DNA of 64,000 bases, from positions 1-64,000 of the forward strand of contig NZ_SJZJ01000010.1 in the NCBI RefSeq assembly GCF_004337475.1, in the 5' to 3' direction. Origin of the DNA: Nocardioides jejuensis (GTDB taxonomy: Bacteria; Actinomycetota; Actinomycetes; Propionibacteriales; Nocardioidaceae). Of the stretch, positions 7,361 to 16,576 are shown piece after piece. Position 1 is the stretch's first letter, and each line of letters opens with the position of its first letter. The notes beneath the pieces are model-generated. The model was given only the letters and a program-made list of their open reading frames with translations. It searched no databases and was not told where the DNA came from. The translations under genes and the position numbers were made by a program.

Positions 7361-10300
7361 GTGACTCTCTCCATCACGTATCCGGACCTGCCGGTCAGTG
7401 CCCGCCGCGACGACATCGCGGCGGCGATCCGCGACCACCAGGTCGTCGTCATCGCCGGCGAGACGGGCTCGGGCAAGACCACCCAGCTGCCGAAGATCTG
7501 CCTCGAGCTGGGCCGCGGGCTCGGCGGTCGCGAGGGCAAGCTGATCGGCCACACGCAGCCGCGCCGGATCGCCGCGCGGTCGGTCGCGGAGCGCATCGCC
7601 GACGAGCTCGGCACGGAGCTCGGCGACGTCGTCGGCTACCAGGTCCGCTTCACGGACCGCACGTCGGCAACGAGCCGCGTGAAGCTGATGACCGACGGCA
7701 TCCTGCTCGCGGAGATGCAGCGCGACCGCAAGCTCGAGAAGTACGACACGATCATCATCGACGAGGCACACGAGCGGTCGCTCAACATCGACTTCCTGCT
7801 CGGCTACCTCAAGCGGCTGCTCCCGCAGCGGCCCGACCTCAAGGTGATCGTCACCTCCGCCACGATCGACGTGGAGCGTTTCTCGCAGCACTTCGCCGAT
7901 CCGCGCACCGGGAAGCCGGCGCCGGTCATCGAGGTCTCCGGCCGCACGTTCCCGGTCGAGGTGCGCTACCGGCCGCTGATGCAGGACGATCTCGATGCCG
8001 AGGGCGAGCCCGTCGTCCGGGACCAGACCGAGGCGATCGTCGCCGCGGTCAAGGAGCTGTCGGCCGAGGGGCCGGGCGACATCCTCTGCTTCCTGCCGGG
8101 CGAGCGGGAGATCCGCGACACCGCGGATGCGCTCTCTGCGGCACTCGGCATCCGCAAGGACGACAAGCGCGGTCTGGTCGAGATCGTCCCGCTCTTCTCG
8201 CGCCTGTCTGCGGCCGACCAGCACAGGGTCTTCGCTCCGCACACCGGCCGCCGCATCGTCCTGTCGACCAACGTCGCCGAGACCTCGCTGACCGTCCCCG
8301 GCATCAAGTACGTCGTCGACGCCGGCGTCGCGCGCATCTCCCGCTACTCGGCGCGGACCAAGGTCCAGCGGCTGCCGATCGAGCCGATCTCGCAGGCTTC
8401 GGCGAATCAGCGGTCCGGCCGCTGTGGCCGTGTCTCCGAGGGCATCGCGATCCGGCTCTACTCGGAGGAGGACTTCCTCGGGCGGCCGGAGTTCACCGAT
8501 CCGGAGATCCTGCGCACCAACCTCGCCAGCGTCATCCTGCAGATGGCATCGCTGCGGCTCGGCGACATCGCCCGGTTCCCGTTCGTCGAGAAGCCCGACT
8601 CCCGCAACGTCCAGGCCGGCGTCCAGCTGCTCGAGGAGCTGGGCGCGTTGTCGGCGGCGGGCTCGGTCTCGGCCGACGGACGCTCACAGGGGCCGCGGCT
8701 GACCCGGCTCGGCCAGCGCCTCGCGCGCCTCCCGCTCGACCCGCGACTCGGCCGGATGATCCTCGAGGCCGAGCGACTCGGCTGTGTGCGCGAGGTGCTG
8801 GTCATCGCCGCGGCGCTGTCCCTGCAGGACCCGCGCGAGCGGCCCGGCGACGACCGGCCCGCCGAGCAGGCGCGCGCCGTGCAGCTGCACGCGCGCTTCA
8901 AGGTCGAGGGGTCGGACTTCCTGGCCTGGCTCCAGCTGTGGAAGCACATCAAGGACTCCCAGCGCGAGATGGGCTCGAGCGCCTTCCGGCGGATGTGCCG
9001 CGACGAGTTCCTCAACTACCTCCGCGTGCGCGAGTGGCAGGACTTCGAGTCGCAGCTGCGCCAGGTGGCCAAGGAGATGAAGGTCGAGCTCGGGCAGCCC
9101 GCCGATCTGCCCGACGCCGACGGCATCCACCAGGCGCTGCTCTCGGGCCTGCTCTCGCACATCGGTGCGCTGGAGGAGCGCGACAAGCGCGATACCGGGC
9201 CCGCCGCGAAGGGGAAGCGGCCCGGACCGCGGGAGTACCTCGGGGCGCGCGGCACCCGCTTCGCGATCTTCCCGGGCTCCTCGCTCAAGGGCTCGAGCCC
9301 GCAGTTCCTGATGGCCGGCGAGCTCGTCGAGACCGGCCGTCTCTGGGCCCGGCAGAACGCCGCGATCAAGCCCGAGTGGGCCGAGCGGCTCGGCGCCAAC
9401 CTGGTCAAGCGCATCTACTCCGAGCCGCACTGGTCACGGAAGCGGGCGGCCGTCACGGCGTACGAGAAGGTCACGCTGTACGGCGTCCCGCTGGTCGCCG
9501 ACCGCCCGGTCAACTACGGGAAGATCGACCCCGAGCTGAGCCGCGAGCTCTTCATCCGCCACGCGCTCGTGTACGGCGAGTGGCACAGCCGGCACCGTTT
9601 CCTCGCGGACAACAAGCGTCTGCTCGAGGAGGCGGAGGAGCTCGAGCACCGCGCCCGCCGCCGCGACATCGTGGTCGACGAGCACACGCTCTTCGACTTC
9701 TACGACGCCCGCGTGGGCAAGGAGTGCGTCAGCGGCGCGCACTTCGACACGTGGTGGAAGCAGGCGCGGCAGCGCGAGCCGAAGCTGCTCACCTTCGACC
9801 CGACGATGCTCACCCACGACACGGCCGGCGAGGTCGCCGCCAGTGACTTCCCGAGCGAGTGGCAGGGGAGCGAGGGCGGGCTGACGTTCAGCATCGGCTA
9901 CCACTTCGAGCCGGGCGCCAAGGACGACGGCCTCACCATCGACGTGCCGCTGGCGACGCTCAACCGGGTCGAGGCAGACGAGTTCTCCTGGCTCGTGCCG
10001 GGCCTGCGCGAGGAGCTCGTCACCTCGCTGATCCGCAGCCTGCCCAAGCAGCTCCGGGTCAGCCTCGTGCCGGCACCGAACCACACCCGCGCCTTCCTCG
10101 ACGCGGTGCCGCCCGGTGAGGAGTCACTCCTCGACGCCCTCGAGCGCCACGTCCGCGCCACCGTCGGCGTCGTGGTGCCCCGCGACGCATGGGACTGGTC
10201 CAAGGTGCCGGACCACCTGAAGCCGACCTACCGGGTCGTCGACGAGCAGGGTGGCGAGCACGGCCGCGGCAAGGACCTCGAGGCGCTCAAGGCGCCGCTC

Positions 10301-11203
10301 CGCCCGAAGTTCGCCGCCGCCATGGCGGAGGTCGCCGAGCAGTCCGGCATCAGCGTCACCGGCCAGACCGGCTGGACCTTCGACATCATCGAGAAGTCCT
10401 TCACCCAGACCCGGGCAGGCCACGAGGTGCGTGGCTTCCCCGCGCTCGTCGACGAAGGCAGCACCGTCGGGCTGCAGGTCTTCGGCTCCGAGGACGAGCA
10501 GCTGGCCCGTCACCGCCTCGGCGTACGACGACTGCTGCAGCTCGAGCTCCCGGACCCGACGAAGAGGATCGTCGACGGCTTCGGCAACCTCGAGAAGCTC
10601 GCGCTGGCCGGATCGCCTTATCCGACCGTGGCCGAGCTGCTCGAGGACTGCCGGGCGGCGGTGCTGCAGCAGCACGTCGACGCCCGCCCTCCGGCCCGCA
10701 CGCCGGAGGAGTACGCCACGCTCAAGGCCGCCGCGGGCGGTGATCTGGAAGCCCGCATCCGCGCCGTGCTCGACGACGTGATGCGGGTGCTGGAAGCAAC
10801 GCGCACGGTGGACCGCCTCCTCTCGGGTCGGGCTGACATGGCCACCCTGCCGGCGCTCACCGACATGAAGGCCCAGCTCGCGCGACTTGTGCACAGGGGC
10901 TTCGTCGCGGAGAAGGGCACCGCGTGGCTGCGGCGGATGCCGGTGCAGCTGATGGCGCTCCAGCAGCGCCGCGAGAAGCTCGACTCCCAGGTCAACCGCG
11001 ACCGGCAGCTGATGGACACGATCGGCGATCTGCAGGAGGCGTTCCTGCACCGCCTCGCCGCGCTGCCCGAGGGGCGGCCCGCCGGCGAGCAGCTCCGCCA
11101 CGTCGGCTGGATGCTCGAGGAGTACCGGGTCTCGCTGTGGGCGCAGCAGTACGGCACGGCGTTCCCGGTCAGCGACGCCCGGATCCGCAAGGCGCTCGGC
11201 TAG
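7361..11203 (+). CDS. hrpA: ATP-dependent RNA helicase HrpA (DEAH box)
   Basis: This 1280-residue cytoplasmic DEAH-box helicase is close to the length of E. coli HrpA (about 1300). Motif I GETGSGKT is at residues 33-40, DEAH at 134-137 and the SAT motif soon after. The QRSGRCGR motif VI is present, as are the OB-fold region and the long C-terminal domain of the HrpA group. It starts at GTG 7361, with GGGAG about 13 nt upstream. HrpA proteins unwind structured RNA and are linked to ribosome quality control and mRNA processing. The gene appears to stand alone; the next gene begins 29 bp later and may be read through. Confidence 0.96.
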   Translation: MTLSITYPDLPVSARRDDIAAAIRDHQVVVIAGETGSGKTTQLPKICLELGRGLGGREGKLIGHTQPRRIAARSVAERIADELGTELGDVVGYQVRFTDRTSATSRVKLMTDGILLAEMQRDRKLEKYDTIIIDEAHERSLNIDFLLGYLKRLLPQRPDLKVIVTSATIDVERFSQHFADPRTGKPAPVIEVSGRTFPVEVRYRPLMQDDLDAEGEPVVRDQTEAIVAAVKELSAEGPGDILCFLPGEREIRDTADALSAALGIRKDDKRGLVEIVPLFSRLSAADQHRVFAPHTGRRIVLSTNVAETSLTVPGIKYVVDAGVARISRYSARTKVQRLPIEPISQASANQRSGRCGRVSEGIAIRLYSEEDFLGRPEFTDPEILRTNLASVILQMASLRLGDIARFPFVEKPDSRNVQAGVQLLEELGALSAAGSVSADGRSQGPRLTRLGQRLARLPLDPRLGRMILEAERLGCVREVLVIAAALSLQDPRERPGDDRPAEQARAVQLHARFKVEGSDFLAWLQLWKHIKDSQREMGSSAFRRMCRDEFLNYLRVREWQDFESQLRQVAKEMKVELGQPADLPDADGIHQALLSGLLSHIGALEERDKRDTGPAAKGKRPGPREYLGARGTRFAIFPGSSLKGSSPQFLMAGELVETGRLWARQNAAIKPEWAERLGANLVKRIYSEPHWSRKRAAVTAYEKVTLYGVPLVADRPVNYGKIDPELSRELFIRHALVYGEWHSRHRFLADNKRLLEEAEELEHRARRRDIVVDEHTLFDFYDARVGKECVSGAHFDTWWKQARQREPKLLTFDPTMLTHDTAGEVAASDFPSEWQGSEGGLTFSIGYHFEPGAKDDGLTIDVPLATLNRVEADEFSWLVPGLREELVTSLIRSLPKQLRVSLVPAPNHTRAFLDAVPPGEESLLDALERHVRATVGVVVPRDAWDWSKVPDHLKPTYRVVDEQGGEHGRGKDLEALKAPLRPKFAAAMAEVAEQSGISVTGQTGWTFDIIEKSFTQTRAGHEVRGFPALVDEGSTVGLQVFGSEDEQLARHRLGVRRLLQLELPDPTKRIVDGFGNLEKLALAGSPYPTVAELLEDCRAAVLQQHVDARPPARTPEEYATLKAAAGGDLEARIRAVLDDVMRVLEATRTVDRLLSGRADMATLPALTDMKAQLARLVHRGFVAEKGTAWLRRMPVQLMALQQRREKLDSQVNRDRQLMDTIGDLQEAFLHRLAALPEGRPAGEQLRHVGWMLEEYRVSLWAQQYGTAFPVSDARIRKALG

Positions 11204-11232
11204 CCTCCGGCTACCGACCGGGGGAGATGCCG

Positions 11233-11931
11233 ATGCCGTTCCACTCGTTCCACCTCGCCGAGCTGCCCGCAGGCGTCGCGGCGCGCGCGTGGCTGCGGCC
11301 GCCGACACCTGAGCGGGTGCCCGGGCTGCGGCACGCCGAATGGCTCGCCGGCATGCGCCTCGGTGCTCCTGTCGTGTCGCTCGACCGCCTGCAGGTACGC
11401 CGGGTCGCGGTCTTCGCGGAGTGGGAGGACGAAGCGGCACTGGAGGCGTTCCTCGCCGACGACCCGATCGGGCGCGCGCTCGCGACGGGATGGCACGTGC
11501 GCCTGGAGTTCCTGCGGCGCTGGGGCCACGTCGCGGCGTACGACGGACTGCCGGACCGCGCGGGGGAGTGGGACGCCGAGGAACCGGTCGTCGCGGTCAC
11601 GCTGGCGCGGATGCGACTGGGCGAGGTCCCGCGGTTCCTCAGCTGGGGCAAGCCGGTCGAGCGCCAGGTGCGCGACGACCCGGCGACCACGCTGTCGCTG
11701 GCGGCGTTCCGGCCGCCGCGGACGATCGCGACCTTCAGCATCTGGCGCACCGTGCGGGTTATGGAGGCGATGGTGCTCGGCCGCGCCGGCGACCGTCGCC
11801 ACGTCGACGCGATGCGCGAGCGCGCCCGGCGCGACTTCCACCACGAGTTCGCGACGTACCGCTTCCGGCCGCTCTCCGAGCACGGCTCGTGGCAGGGCCG
11901 GACGGCGATCGTGCCTAGGCTGGGCGTGTGA
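11233..11931 (+). CDS. Spheroidene monooxygenase (CrtA)-like protein
   Basis: This 232-residue soluble protein has the N-terminus MPFHSFHLAEL and a region of alternating Phe/Trp/Arg residues typical of the CrtA-like family in actinobacteria. True CrtA enzymes oxygenate carotenoids, but no other carotenoid gene is in view, so the substrate is open. The ATG at 11233 is preferred to the one at 11227, because the GGGGGAG Shine-Dalgarno ends at 11226, directly against the earlier codon and 6 nt before the later one. It overlaps the next gene by 4 bp (GTGA), so the two are translated together. The family call rests on remembered resemblance only. Confidence 0.6.
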   Translation: MPFHSFHLAELPAGVAARAWLRPPTPERVPGLRHAEWLAGMRLGAPVVSLDRLQVRRVAVFAEWEDEAALEAFLADDPIGRALATGWHVRLEFLRRWGHVAAYDGLPDRAGEWDAEEPVVAVTLARMRLGEVPRFLSWGKPVERQVRDDPATTLSLAAFRPPRTIATFSIWRTVRVMEAMVLGRAGDRRHVDAMRERARRDFHHEFATYRFRPLSEHGSWQGRTAIVPRLGV

Positions 11932-12512
11932 GCCGCCAGCACCACCGTCCGATGTTTCCCGGCGACCGGTTCTTCGAGGCGATCGAACGGGGAGTGGATC
12001 CCGCGGCAGTGACGGAAGCAGCCGAGGTCGCGGCCGCCGTCCTCGTGCGCGGAGCCAGGGCTGCCGGGGACGAGGTCACCGCCCAGCGCGTGCTCACCCT
12101 CGCCGACACCGAGGGCATGGAGACGCTCGCGGAGCTCTGGTCGCACGCGCCGGCCCACACCCTGGCCGGCTGTCTGTGGCGGCTCTACCTGCTCCGCGGC
12201 TGGGTCCACACCGCACCGCTCTCCGCCGCCGAGGAGTACGACGCGGGGCATCGCGTCGCCGAGGTCGCCCGGGTGGTGGCCGGTGTCGAGGAGCCGCCGG
12301 GCCCCGACGAGGTGCGGCTGATGGTCGACGACGTCCTGCGGGGCATCGTCCGCACCGACTTCGCCGACGTGCTGCTGCGCGCTGCGGCGTTCGCCCGGGT
12401 GGTGGCGGTGGGGCGCGCCGCGCTGGGGCGGGGCAACGACACCGCGATCCTCACGCTGAGCGAGCAGCTGGAGGCTGCGGCGCACGCCGAGCTGGACCAC
12501 GGACTGGGCTGA
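11928..12512 (+). CDS. Uncharacterised helical protein (194 aa)
   Basis: This protein of unknown function is Ala-, Leu- and Glu-rich and predicted to be mostly helical, with no signal peptide or membrane segment. It starts at GTG 11928, inside the GTGA overlap with the upstream CrtA-like gene. Similar short actinobacterial proteins are sometimes labelled as RNA polymerase beta fragments in databases, but I see no RNA polymerase motif here and do not support that name. A stem-loop followed by a T-run at 12600-12621 probably ends this two-gene unit. Confidence 0.75.
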   Translation: MSRQHHRPMFPGDRFFEAIERGVDPAAVTEAAEVAAAVLVRGARAAGDEVTAQRVLTLADTEGMETLAELWSHAPAHTLAGCLWRLYLLRGWVHTAPLSAAEEYDAGHRVAEVARVVAGVEEPPGPDEVRLMVDDVLRGIVRTDFADVLLRAAAFARVVAVGRAALGRGNDTAILTLSEQLEAAAHAELDHGLG

Positions 12513-12599
12513 GCGGGCGCGAGCCCCGTCTCGGCTGCGCACGCGCCTCGTCCCGGCGAGGAATGTGTGCGCCGGACCGGGAGCGCCTCACGGCGCGTG

Positions 12600-12621
12600 G
12601 CCGCTCGCAGCGGCTGATTTT
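12600..12621 (+). terminator. Intrinsic terminator
   Basis: A 6-bp GC stem (GCCGCT/AGCGGC, 3-nt loop) is followed by TGATTTT. It lies 88 bp after the upstream two-gene unit. A second small stem (12553-12558 with 12570-12575) precedes it. Confidence 0.6.
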
Positions 12622-12703
12622 GGGACCCGGGGCTGCCACGGCCCGGCGCACCTCAGAAGTGTAGGTCAGCATCGGGCACCCGCGCCCGTCCTAAGGTCGT
12701 GAC

Positions 12704-13096
12704 GTGCAGCCCACTTATGCCCCTGAAGCAGACGGCCAGCCCGATCCCGGCGAGGTGGTCTGGGCCTGGGTCCCCTACGAGGAGGACGCGACGCGCGGCA
12801 AGGACCGGCCGGTCATCCTGCTGGCCCGCGAGGGCGACACGTGGATCGCGCTGCCGATGACGTCGAAGGACCACGACCGCGATGCCGCCCAGGAGGCCTC
12901 GGCCGGTCGTCACTGGATGGACGTCGGCACCGGCCCGTGGGACCACCGCGGCCGTCCGAGCGAGGTCCGGCTCGACCGGCTGCTACGCATCCCGCCCGAG
13001 GCAGTACGCCGCGAGGGCGCTGCGCTCGCGCCGGAGGTGTTCGCCGCGGTGGTCGCGGCGGCCGCGCCGTACCTCACACCCGACGCACCTGTCTGA
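12704..13096 (+). CDS. PemK/MazF-like protein without a visible antitoxin
   Basis: This 130-residue protein has the PemK/MazF-fold opening: a PGEVVWAWVPY strand followed by RPVILLA and WIALPMTSK. In this family the fold cleaves mRNA as a toxin or acts as a stand-alone growth regulator. It starts at GTG 12704, with AAGG about 8 nt upstream. No antitoxin ORF is visible in the 190 bp upstream or just downstream, which is unusual for a type II toxin. Its C-terminal half also differs from short MazF proteins. It may be a domesticated, non-toxic member. Confidence 0.7.
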   Translation: MQPTYAPEADGQPDPGEVVWAWVPYEEDATRGKDRPVILLAREGDTWIALPMTSKDHDRDAAQEASAGRHWMDVGTGPWDHRGRPSEVRLDRLLRIPPEAVRREGAALAPEVFAAVVAAAAPYLTPDAPV

Positions 13097-13159
13097 CAAC
13101 CGATCGCCCGCTAGGGTGGGGCGCGCTGGATTCGAAGACCGACGAGGAGGCCTGCGGCC

Positions 13160-14515
13160 GTGAGGCGTTCCGTTCTGGTGGCTGCGACGGCGATCGTCGC
13201 GACTGTCGTTGCCGGCTGTTCTTCCGATGCCTCGCCGGGCCCCACGCCGTCGCCGACGACGGCCAGTGGCACCCCGACCGGTGGCCCGACGAAGATCTCG
13301 TTCCTCGCCTACGGCGCTCCTGAAGAGGTCACCGCCTACCGCGCGATGGTGCACAGCTACAACGTGGCCAACCCGGAGGTGAAGGTCAGCCTCGTCGAGG
13401 TGGCCAGCGCCGACGCGGCGGTGCGCCAGCTGCGCGAGGGCCATGTCCCCGACGTCTTCCTGATGTCGCGCCGCGACCTGAGCGAGGTCGTCGACGCCGG
13501 GCTGAACCAGCACATCGACGAGCTCCTCGACTCGCGCGGCGTCGACTTCACTGACGACTACAAGCGCGACAGCATCCGTGCCTTCTCGCACGACGAGCAC
13601 CTCGAGTGCATGCCGTACGGCATCTCGCCGATGGTCATGTACTACAACACGAACCTCCTCGACTTCTCCGAGATGCGCGAGGCGAAGCTGCCGACGCCCT
13701 CGAGCCACGCGACGTGGACCTGGGAGCAGTTCGCCGCTGCCGCGACGTTCGGCAGCCGCTACGGCGCGAAGGGCGTCTACATCGACCCGACGCTGCTCGG
13801 CGTGGCGCCGTTCGTCTACTCCGGCGGCGGCTCGCTCTTCGACGACGACCGGGAGCCGTCGCGTCTCGACCTCGAGTCGGGCAGCAGCCTCGATGCACTC
13901 ACCAAGTCGATGGAGCTGCTCCGTCAGGGTGCAGTGACCCCGACCCCGCGCCAGCTGCGGTCGTCGAGCGCCCTGCAGATGTTCAAGGACGGCAAGCTCG
14001 CGATGATCGCCGGCTTCCGCACGCTGACTCCTGAGCTCCGCAAGGCCCCCGGGCTCAGTTTCGACGTCATGCCGATGCCCGCCCTGCCCGACGACCGGAC
14101 GGTCGGCGACGCGAGTGGCCTGTGCATCTCCGCCAAGGCGGTCAACACCAGCGCGGCCGCCGACTTCGTCGTCCACGCGATCGGCAAGGACGCCGTCAGC
14201 CAGGTGGCTGCCGCGGGCTACATGGTGCCGACCAACACCGCTGTCTCCGAGTCCGACGCCTTCCTCCAGAAGGACCGGATGCCGGCACACGCCTACGTCT
14301 TCAACCGCTCCGTCAAGGACATCGTGACGCTGCCGCTGATCGACGCCTGGCCGGCCCTGGAGAAGGCAGTCCACAGCGACATCTACCAGCTCTTCTACAA
14401 CCGCGTGATCGACATCGAGGCGCTGACGAAGAAGATCGACGAGGAGTCAAAGGCGATCCTGTCGCCACCCTCCCCGTCCGCGACGCCCACGCCGACGGCC
14501 TCTCCGACCAGCTGA
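13160..14515 (+). CDS. Extracellular solute-binding lipoprotein (sugar ABC type)
   Basis: This 451-residue protein has a signal peptide ending in a lipobox (VVAG-Cys, Cys20), then a Pro/Ser/Thr spacer and a family 1 solute-binding fold (about residues 45-430). Such proteins deliver sugars or polyols to an ABC permease at the cell surface. The start is GTG 13160, with a strong GAGGAGG at 13144-13150. No permease or ATPase gene is adjacent, so it is an orphan that must share a transporter encoded elsewhere. The C-terminus ends in a Ser/Pro/Thr-rich tail. Confidence 0.9.
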   Translation: MRRSVLVAATAIVATVVAGCSSDASPGPTPSPTTASGTPTGGPTKISFLAYGAPEEVTAYRAMVHSYNVANPEVKVSLVEVASADAAVRQLREGHVPDVFLMSRRDLSEVVDAGLNQHIDELLDSRGVDFTDDYKRDSIRAFSHDEHLECMPYGISPMVMYYNTNLLDFSEMREAKLPTPSSHATWTWEQFAAAATFGSRYGAKGVYIDPTLLGVAPFVYSGGGSLFDDDREPSRLDLESGSSLDALTKSMELLRQGAVTPTPRQLRSSSALQMFKDGKLAMIAGFRTLTPELRKAPGLSFDVMPMPALPDDRTVGDASGLCISAKAVNTSAAADFVVHAIGKDAVSQVAAAGYMVPTNTAVSESDAFLQKDRMPAHAYVFNRSVKDIVTLPLIDAWPALEKAVHSDIYQLFYNRVIDIEALTKKIDEESKAILSPPSPSATPTPTASPTS

Positions 14516-14551
14516 CCCGACGAGCCATGCTCCGGCAGGGCGTCGGTGGTC

Positions 14552-14593
14552 TGCTGTGTTGATGAGGTCACCAGTGACCTCATCAACACAGCA
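14552..14593. terminator. Bidirectional terminator, perfect 42-nt palindrome
   Basis: Perfect 20-bp arms (14552-14571 and 14574-14593) surround a 2-nt centre, between the converging solute-binding and RNase D-like genes. The stem is unusually long and perfect for a terminator and has no U-tract. Confidence 0.7.
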
Positions 14594-14625
14594 CGCGCGG
14601 ACCGGCCAACCCGGCGCTGACCGGG

Positions 14626-15903
14626 TCAGGCAGTCGGCTCGGGCGGCGCGACGTCGCCGGCGATGATCGCGTCGCGCAGGACTGGGCCGGTCAGCTCGAT
14701 CTGCCACGGCCGGGCGCCGTACGCCGACAGCTGCTCGCCGACGGCAGCCAGCAGCTCCTCGGGCTGACGCGTGCGCGGCGGCGTCCACAGCACGCGGCGC
14801 AGGAAGTCGGGGGTGAGCAGCTGCTCGACCGGCATGTGCACCTGCTCGCCGAGACCCGCGATCGCGTCGCGCGCGATCGTCAGGCGGCGGGCAGCGACCG
14901 GGTCCTTCTCGGCCCAGGCACGGGGGACCGGCGGGCCGTCGCCACGCAACGTGCGCGGCGGGAGCTCGGCCTCGGGGAGCGCGGCAGCCTCGCGGATTGC
15001 GGCGATCCACCGGGTGGAGTAGCGCTCCGCGCCACGTCCGTGGAAGCCCTTGAGCGCCAGCAGGGCTGCGCGGTCCTGCGGCATCGCGATGGCCGCCTCG
15101 ACGATCGCGGAGTCGGGGATGATCTTGCCCGGGGTCACGTCGCGCTCGGCGGCGATCTCGTTGCGGGCTTCCCACAGCAGCTTGACCGCGGCCAGCCCGT
15201 GCCGGCTGCGCACCCGGTGCATCTGCGACGTACGCCGCCAGGGGTCGACGCGGACCGTGGGCTTGAAGCCGAGGAGGTGCTCGAACTCCTGGTGCGCCCA
15301 GTCGCTCTTGCCGGCATCGTCGAGGGCGGTGGCCATCAGTGCACGCAGCTCGACGAGGACCTCGACGTCGAGTGCGGCGTACTCGAGCCAGGACTCGGGG
15401 AGCGGACGCCGCGACCAGTCGGCGGCCGAGTGCTCCTTGCGCATCCGCTGGCCGAGGAGCTCCTCGACGAGGGTCGCCAGGCCGACGCGCGGGTAGCCGA
15501 GGAGTCGGCCGGCCAGTTCGGTGTCGAACAGCGATGCCGGGTGCAGGCCGAGCTCGGCGAGGCAGGCGAGGTCCTGCGTGGCTGCGTGGAGGATCCACTC
15601 GGTGCCCTCGAGCGCGGCGACGAGCGGCGCCATGTCGAGGCCGATCGGGTCGACCAGCGCGGTGCCGGCGCCCTCGCGGCGCAGCTGCACGAGGTAGGCG
15701 CGGGCGGAGTAGCGGTAGCCCGACGCGCGCTCCGCGTCGATCGCGACCGGTCCGGTGCCGACCGCGAGCTGGGCGGCGTACGCCGCGAGCGCCTCGTCCG
15801 TGTCGATGACCGGGGTGAGGCCGTCGCGGAGGGTCAACAGGGGAGCGGGTGCGGCGACGGTCTCGTCGTCGGGCGCCTGGGATGAAGCGGGAGATTCAGT
15901 CAC
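14626..15903 (-). CDS. Ribonuclease D-like 3'-5' exonuclease with HRDC domain
   Basis: This 425-residue protein has a DEDD-type 3'-5' exonuclease domain (about residues 30-205: the IDAER, TQDLACL and YAALDVEVL motifs hold the acidic residues). It is followed by an HRDC domain (about 225-300) and a second helical domain. This architecture is that of RNase D, which trims tRNA and other structured RNAs. It starts at GTG 15903, only 2 bp after the stop of the DUF3000 gene, so the two are cotranscribed. The pair next to hemE is a conserved actinobacterial arrangement. Confidence 0.92.
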   Translation of the reverse strand: MTESPASSQAPDDETVAAPAPLLTLRDGLTPVIDTDEALAAYAAQLAVGTGPVAIDAERASGYRYSARAYLVQLRREGAGTALVDPIGLDMAPLVAALEGTEWILHAATQDLACLAELGLHPASLFDTELAGRLLGYPRVGLATLVEELLGQRMRKEHSAADWSRRPLPESWLEYAALDVEVLVELRALMATALDDAGKSDWAHQEFEHLLGFKPTVRVDPWRRTSQMHRVRSRHGLAAVKLLWEARNEIAAERDVTPGKIIPDSAIVEAAIAMPQDRAALLALKGFHGRGAERYSTRWIAAIREAAALPEAELPPRTLRGDGPPVPRAWAEKDPVAARRLTIARDAIAGLGEQVHMPVEQLLTPDFLRRVLWTPPRTRQPEELLAAVGEQLSAYGARPWQIELTGPVLRDAIIAGDVAPPEPTA

Positions 15904-15905
15904 GC

Positions 15906-16505
15906 TCAGCGCTGTCCTCGTCGGCTCGGCATCGCGGTGACGCCCTCGGGGACCGGCTCCAGGCCGGCCGCGGTGCAGAGCAGCTCGGCCCACGCCTCGA
16001 CGTGGGACGCGATGTCGAGCGAGTCCGGCGTCCAGGAGGCGCGGATCTCGAGCTGCGCGGAGCCCTCGTCCTCGGCCATGCCGCCGAAGTTCTCGGTCGC
16101 GACCCGGGTGACGGTGCCCGACGCCGCGTGGAACGACGCACCGTGCGCGTCGAGCGCCTCGGTCAGCCAGGCCCACCCGACCTCCGCCAGCAGCGGGTCG
16201 GTGATCATCGACGGGTCGATCTCGGCGCGTGCGTAGGCGACGCAGCGGTAGGTGCCGTCCCAGGCGTCGTTGCCGGCCGGGTCGTGGAGCAGGATGATCC
16301 GGCCGGTGCCCAGGTCCTCGTCATCGACCGTCACGTCGGCGCTCAGGGCAGCGGCGTACGGTGCGATCCGCTGGGGTGCCGGCATGTCCTCGCAGAAGAC
16401 CTCGCTGCGCAGCTTCGCGGACCGCATGCTCGCCACGGCGAGGCGGAACTCCTCGGGCTGAAGCGGCGCGCCCTGAGTCGGGGGCGTCTCCTGACGGACG
16501 ACCAT
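15906..16505 (-). CDS. DUF3000 family protein
   Basis: This 199-residue soluble protein of the actinobacterial DUF3000 family has unknown function. It opens with a helix (PEEFRLAVASMRSAKLR), followed by a mixed alpha/beta body rich in Asp/Glu. The start is ATG 16505; an in-frame upstream ATG (16550) would run into the hemE promoter and is less likely. It is the first gene of the unit with the RNase D-like gene and is divergent from hemE, 71 bp away. Conserved linkage to the haem and RNA-processing genes is its main clue. Confidence 0.88.
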   Translation of the reverse strand: MVVRQETPPTQGAPLQPEEFRLAVASMRSAKLRSEVFCEDMPAPQRIAPYAAALSADVTVDDEDLGTGRIILLHDPAGNDAWDGTYRCVAYARAEIDPSMITDPLLAEVGWAWLTEALDAHGASFHAASGTVTRVATENFGGMAEDEGSAQLEIRASWTPDSLDIASHVEAWAELLCTAAGLEPVPEGVTAMPSRRGQR

Positions 16506-16576
16506 GTCTGCCAGCGTAGGACTGGTCACACCTCGGCGATGCCCTGCCACGCCGCGTGACCTGCGAGGATTGCCCT

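Noticed and set aside
6721-9846. Plus-strand ORF of over 1000 codons overlapping hrpA in another frame
   Set aside because: It is Arg/Pro/Gly-rich with no domain. The hrpA frame has full DEAH helicase motifs over the same bases.
12513-12703. Antitoxin gene upstream of the PemK-like gene
   Set aside because: I checked both strands for a short ORF with a start context and found only hairpins and a terminator.
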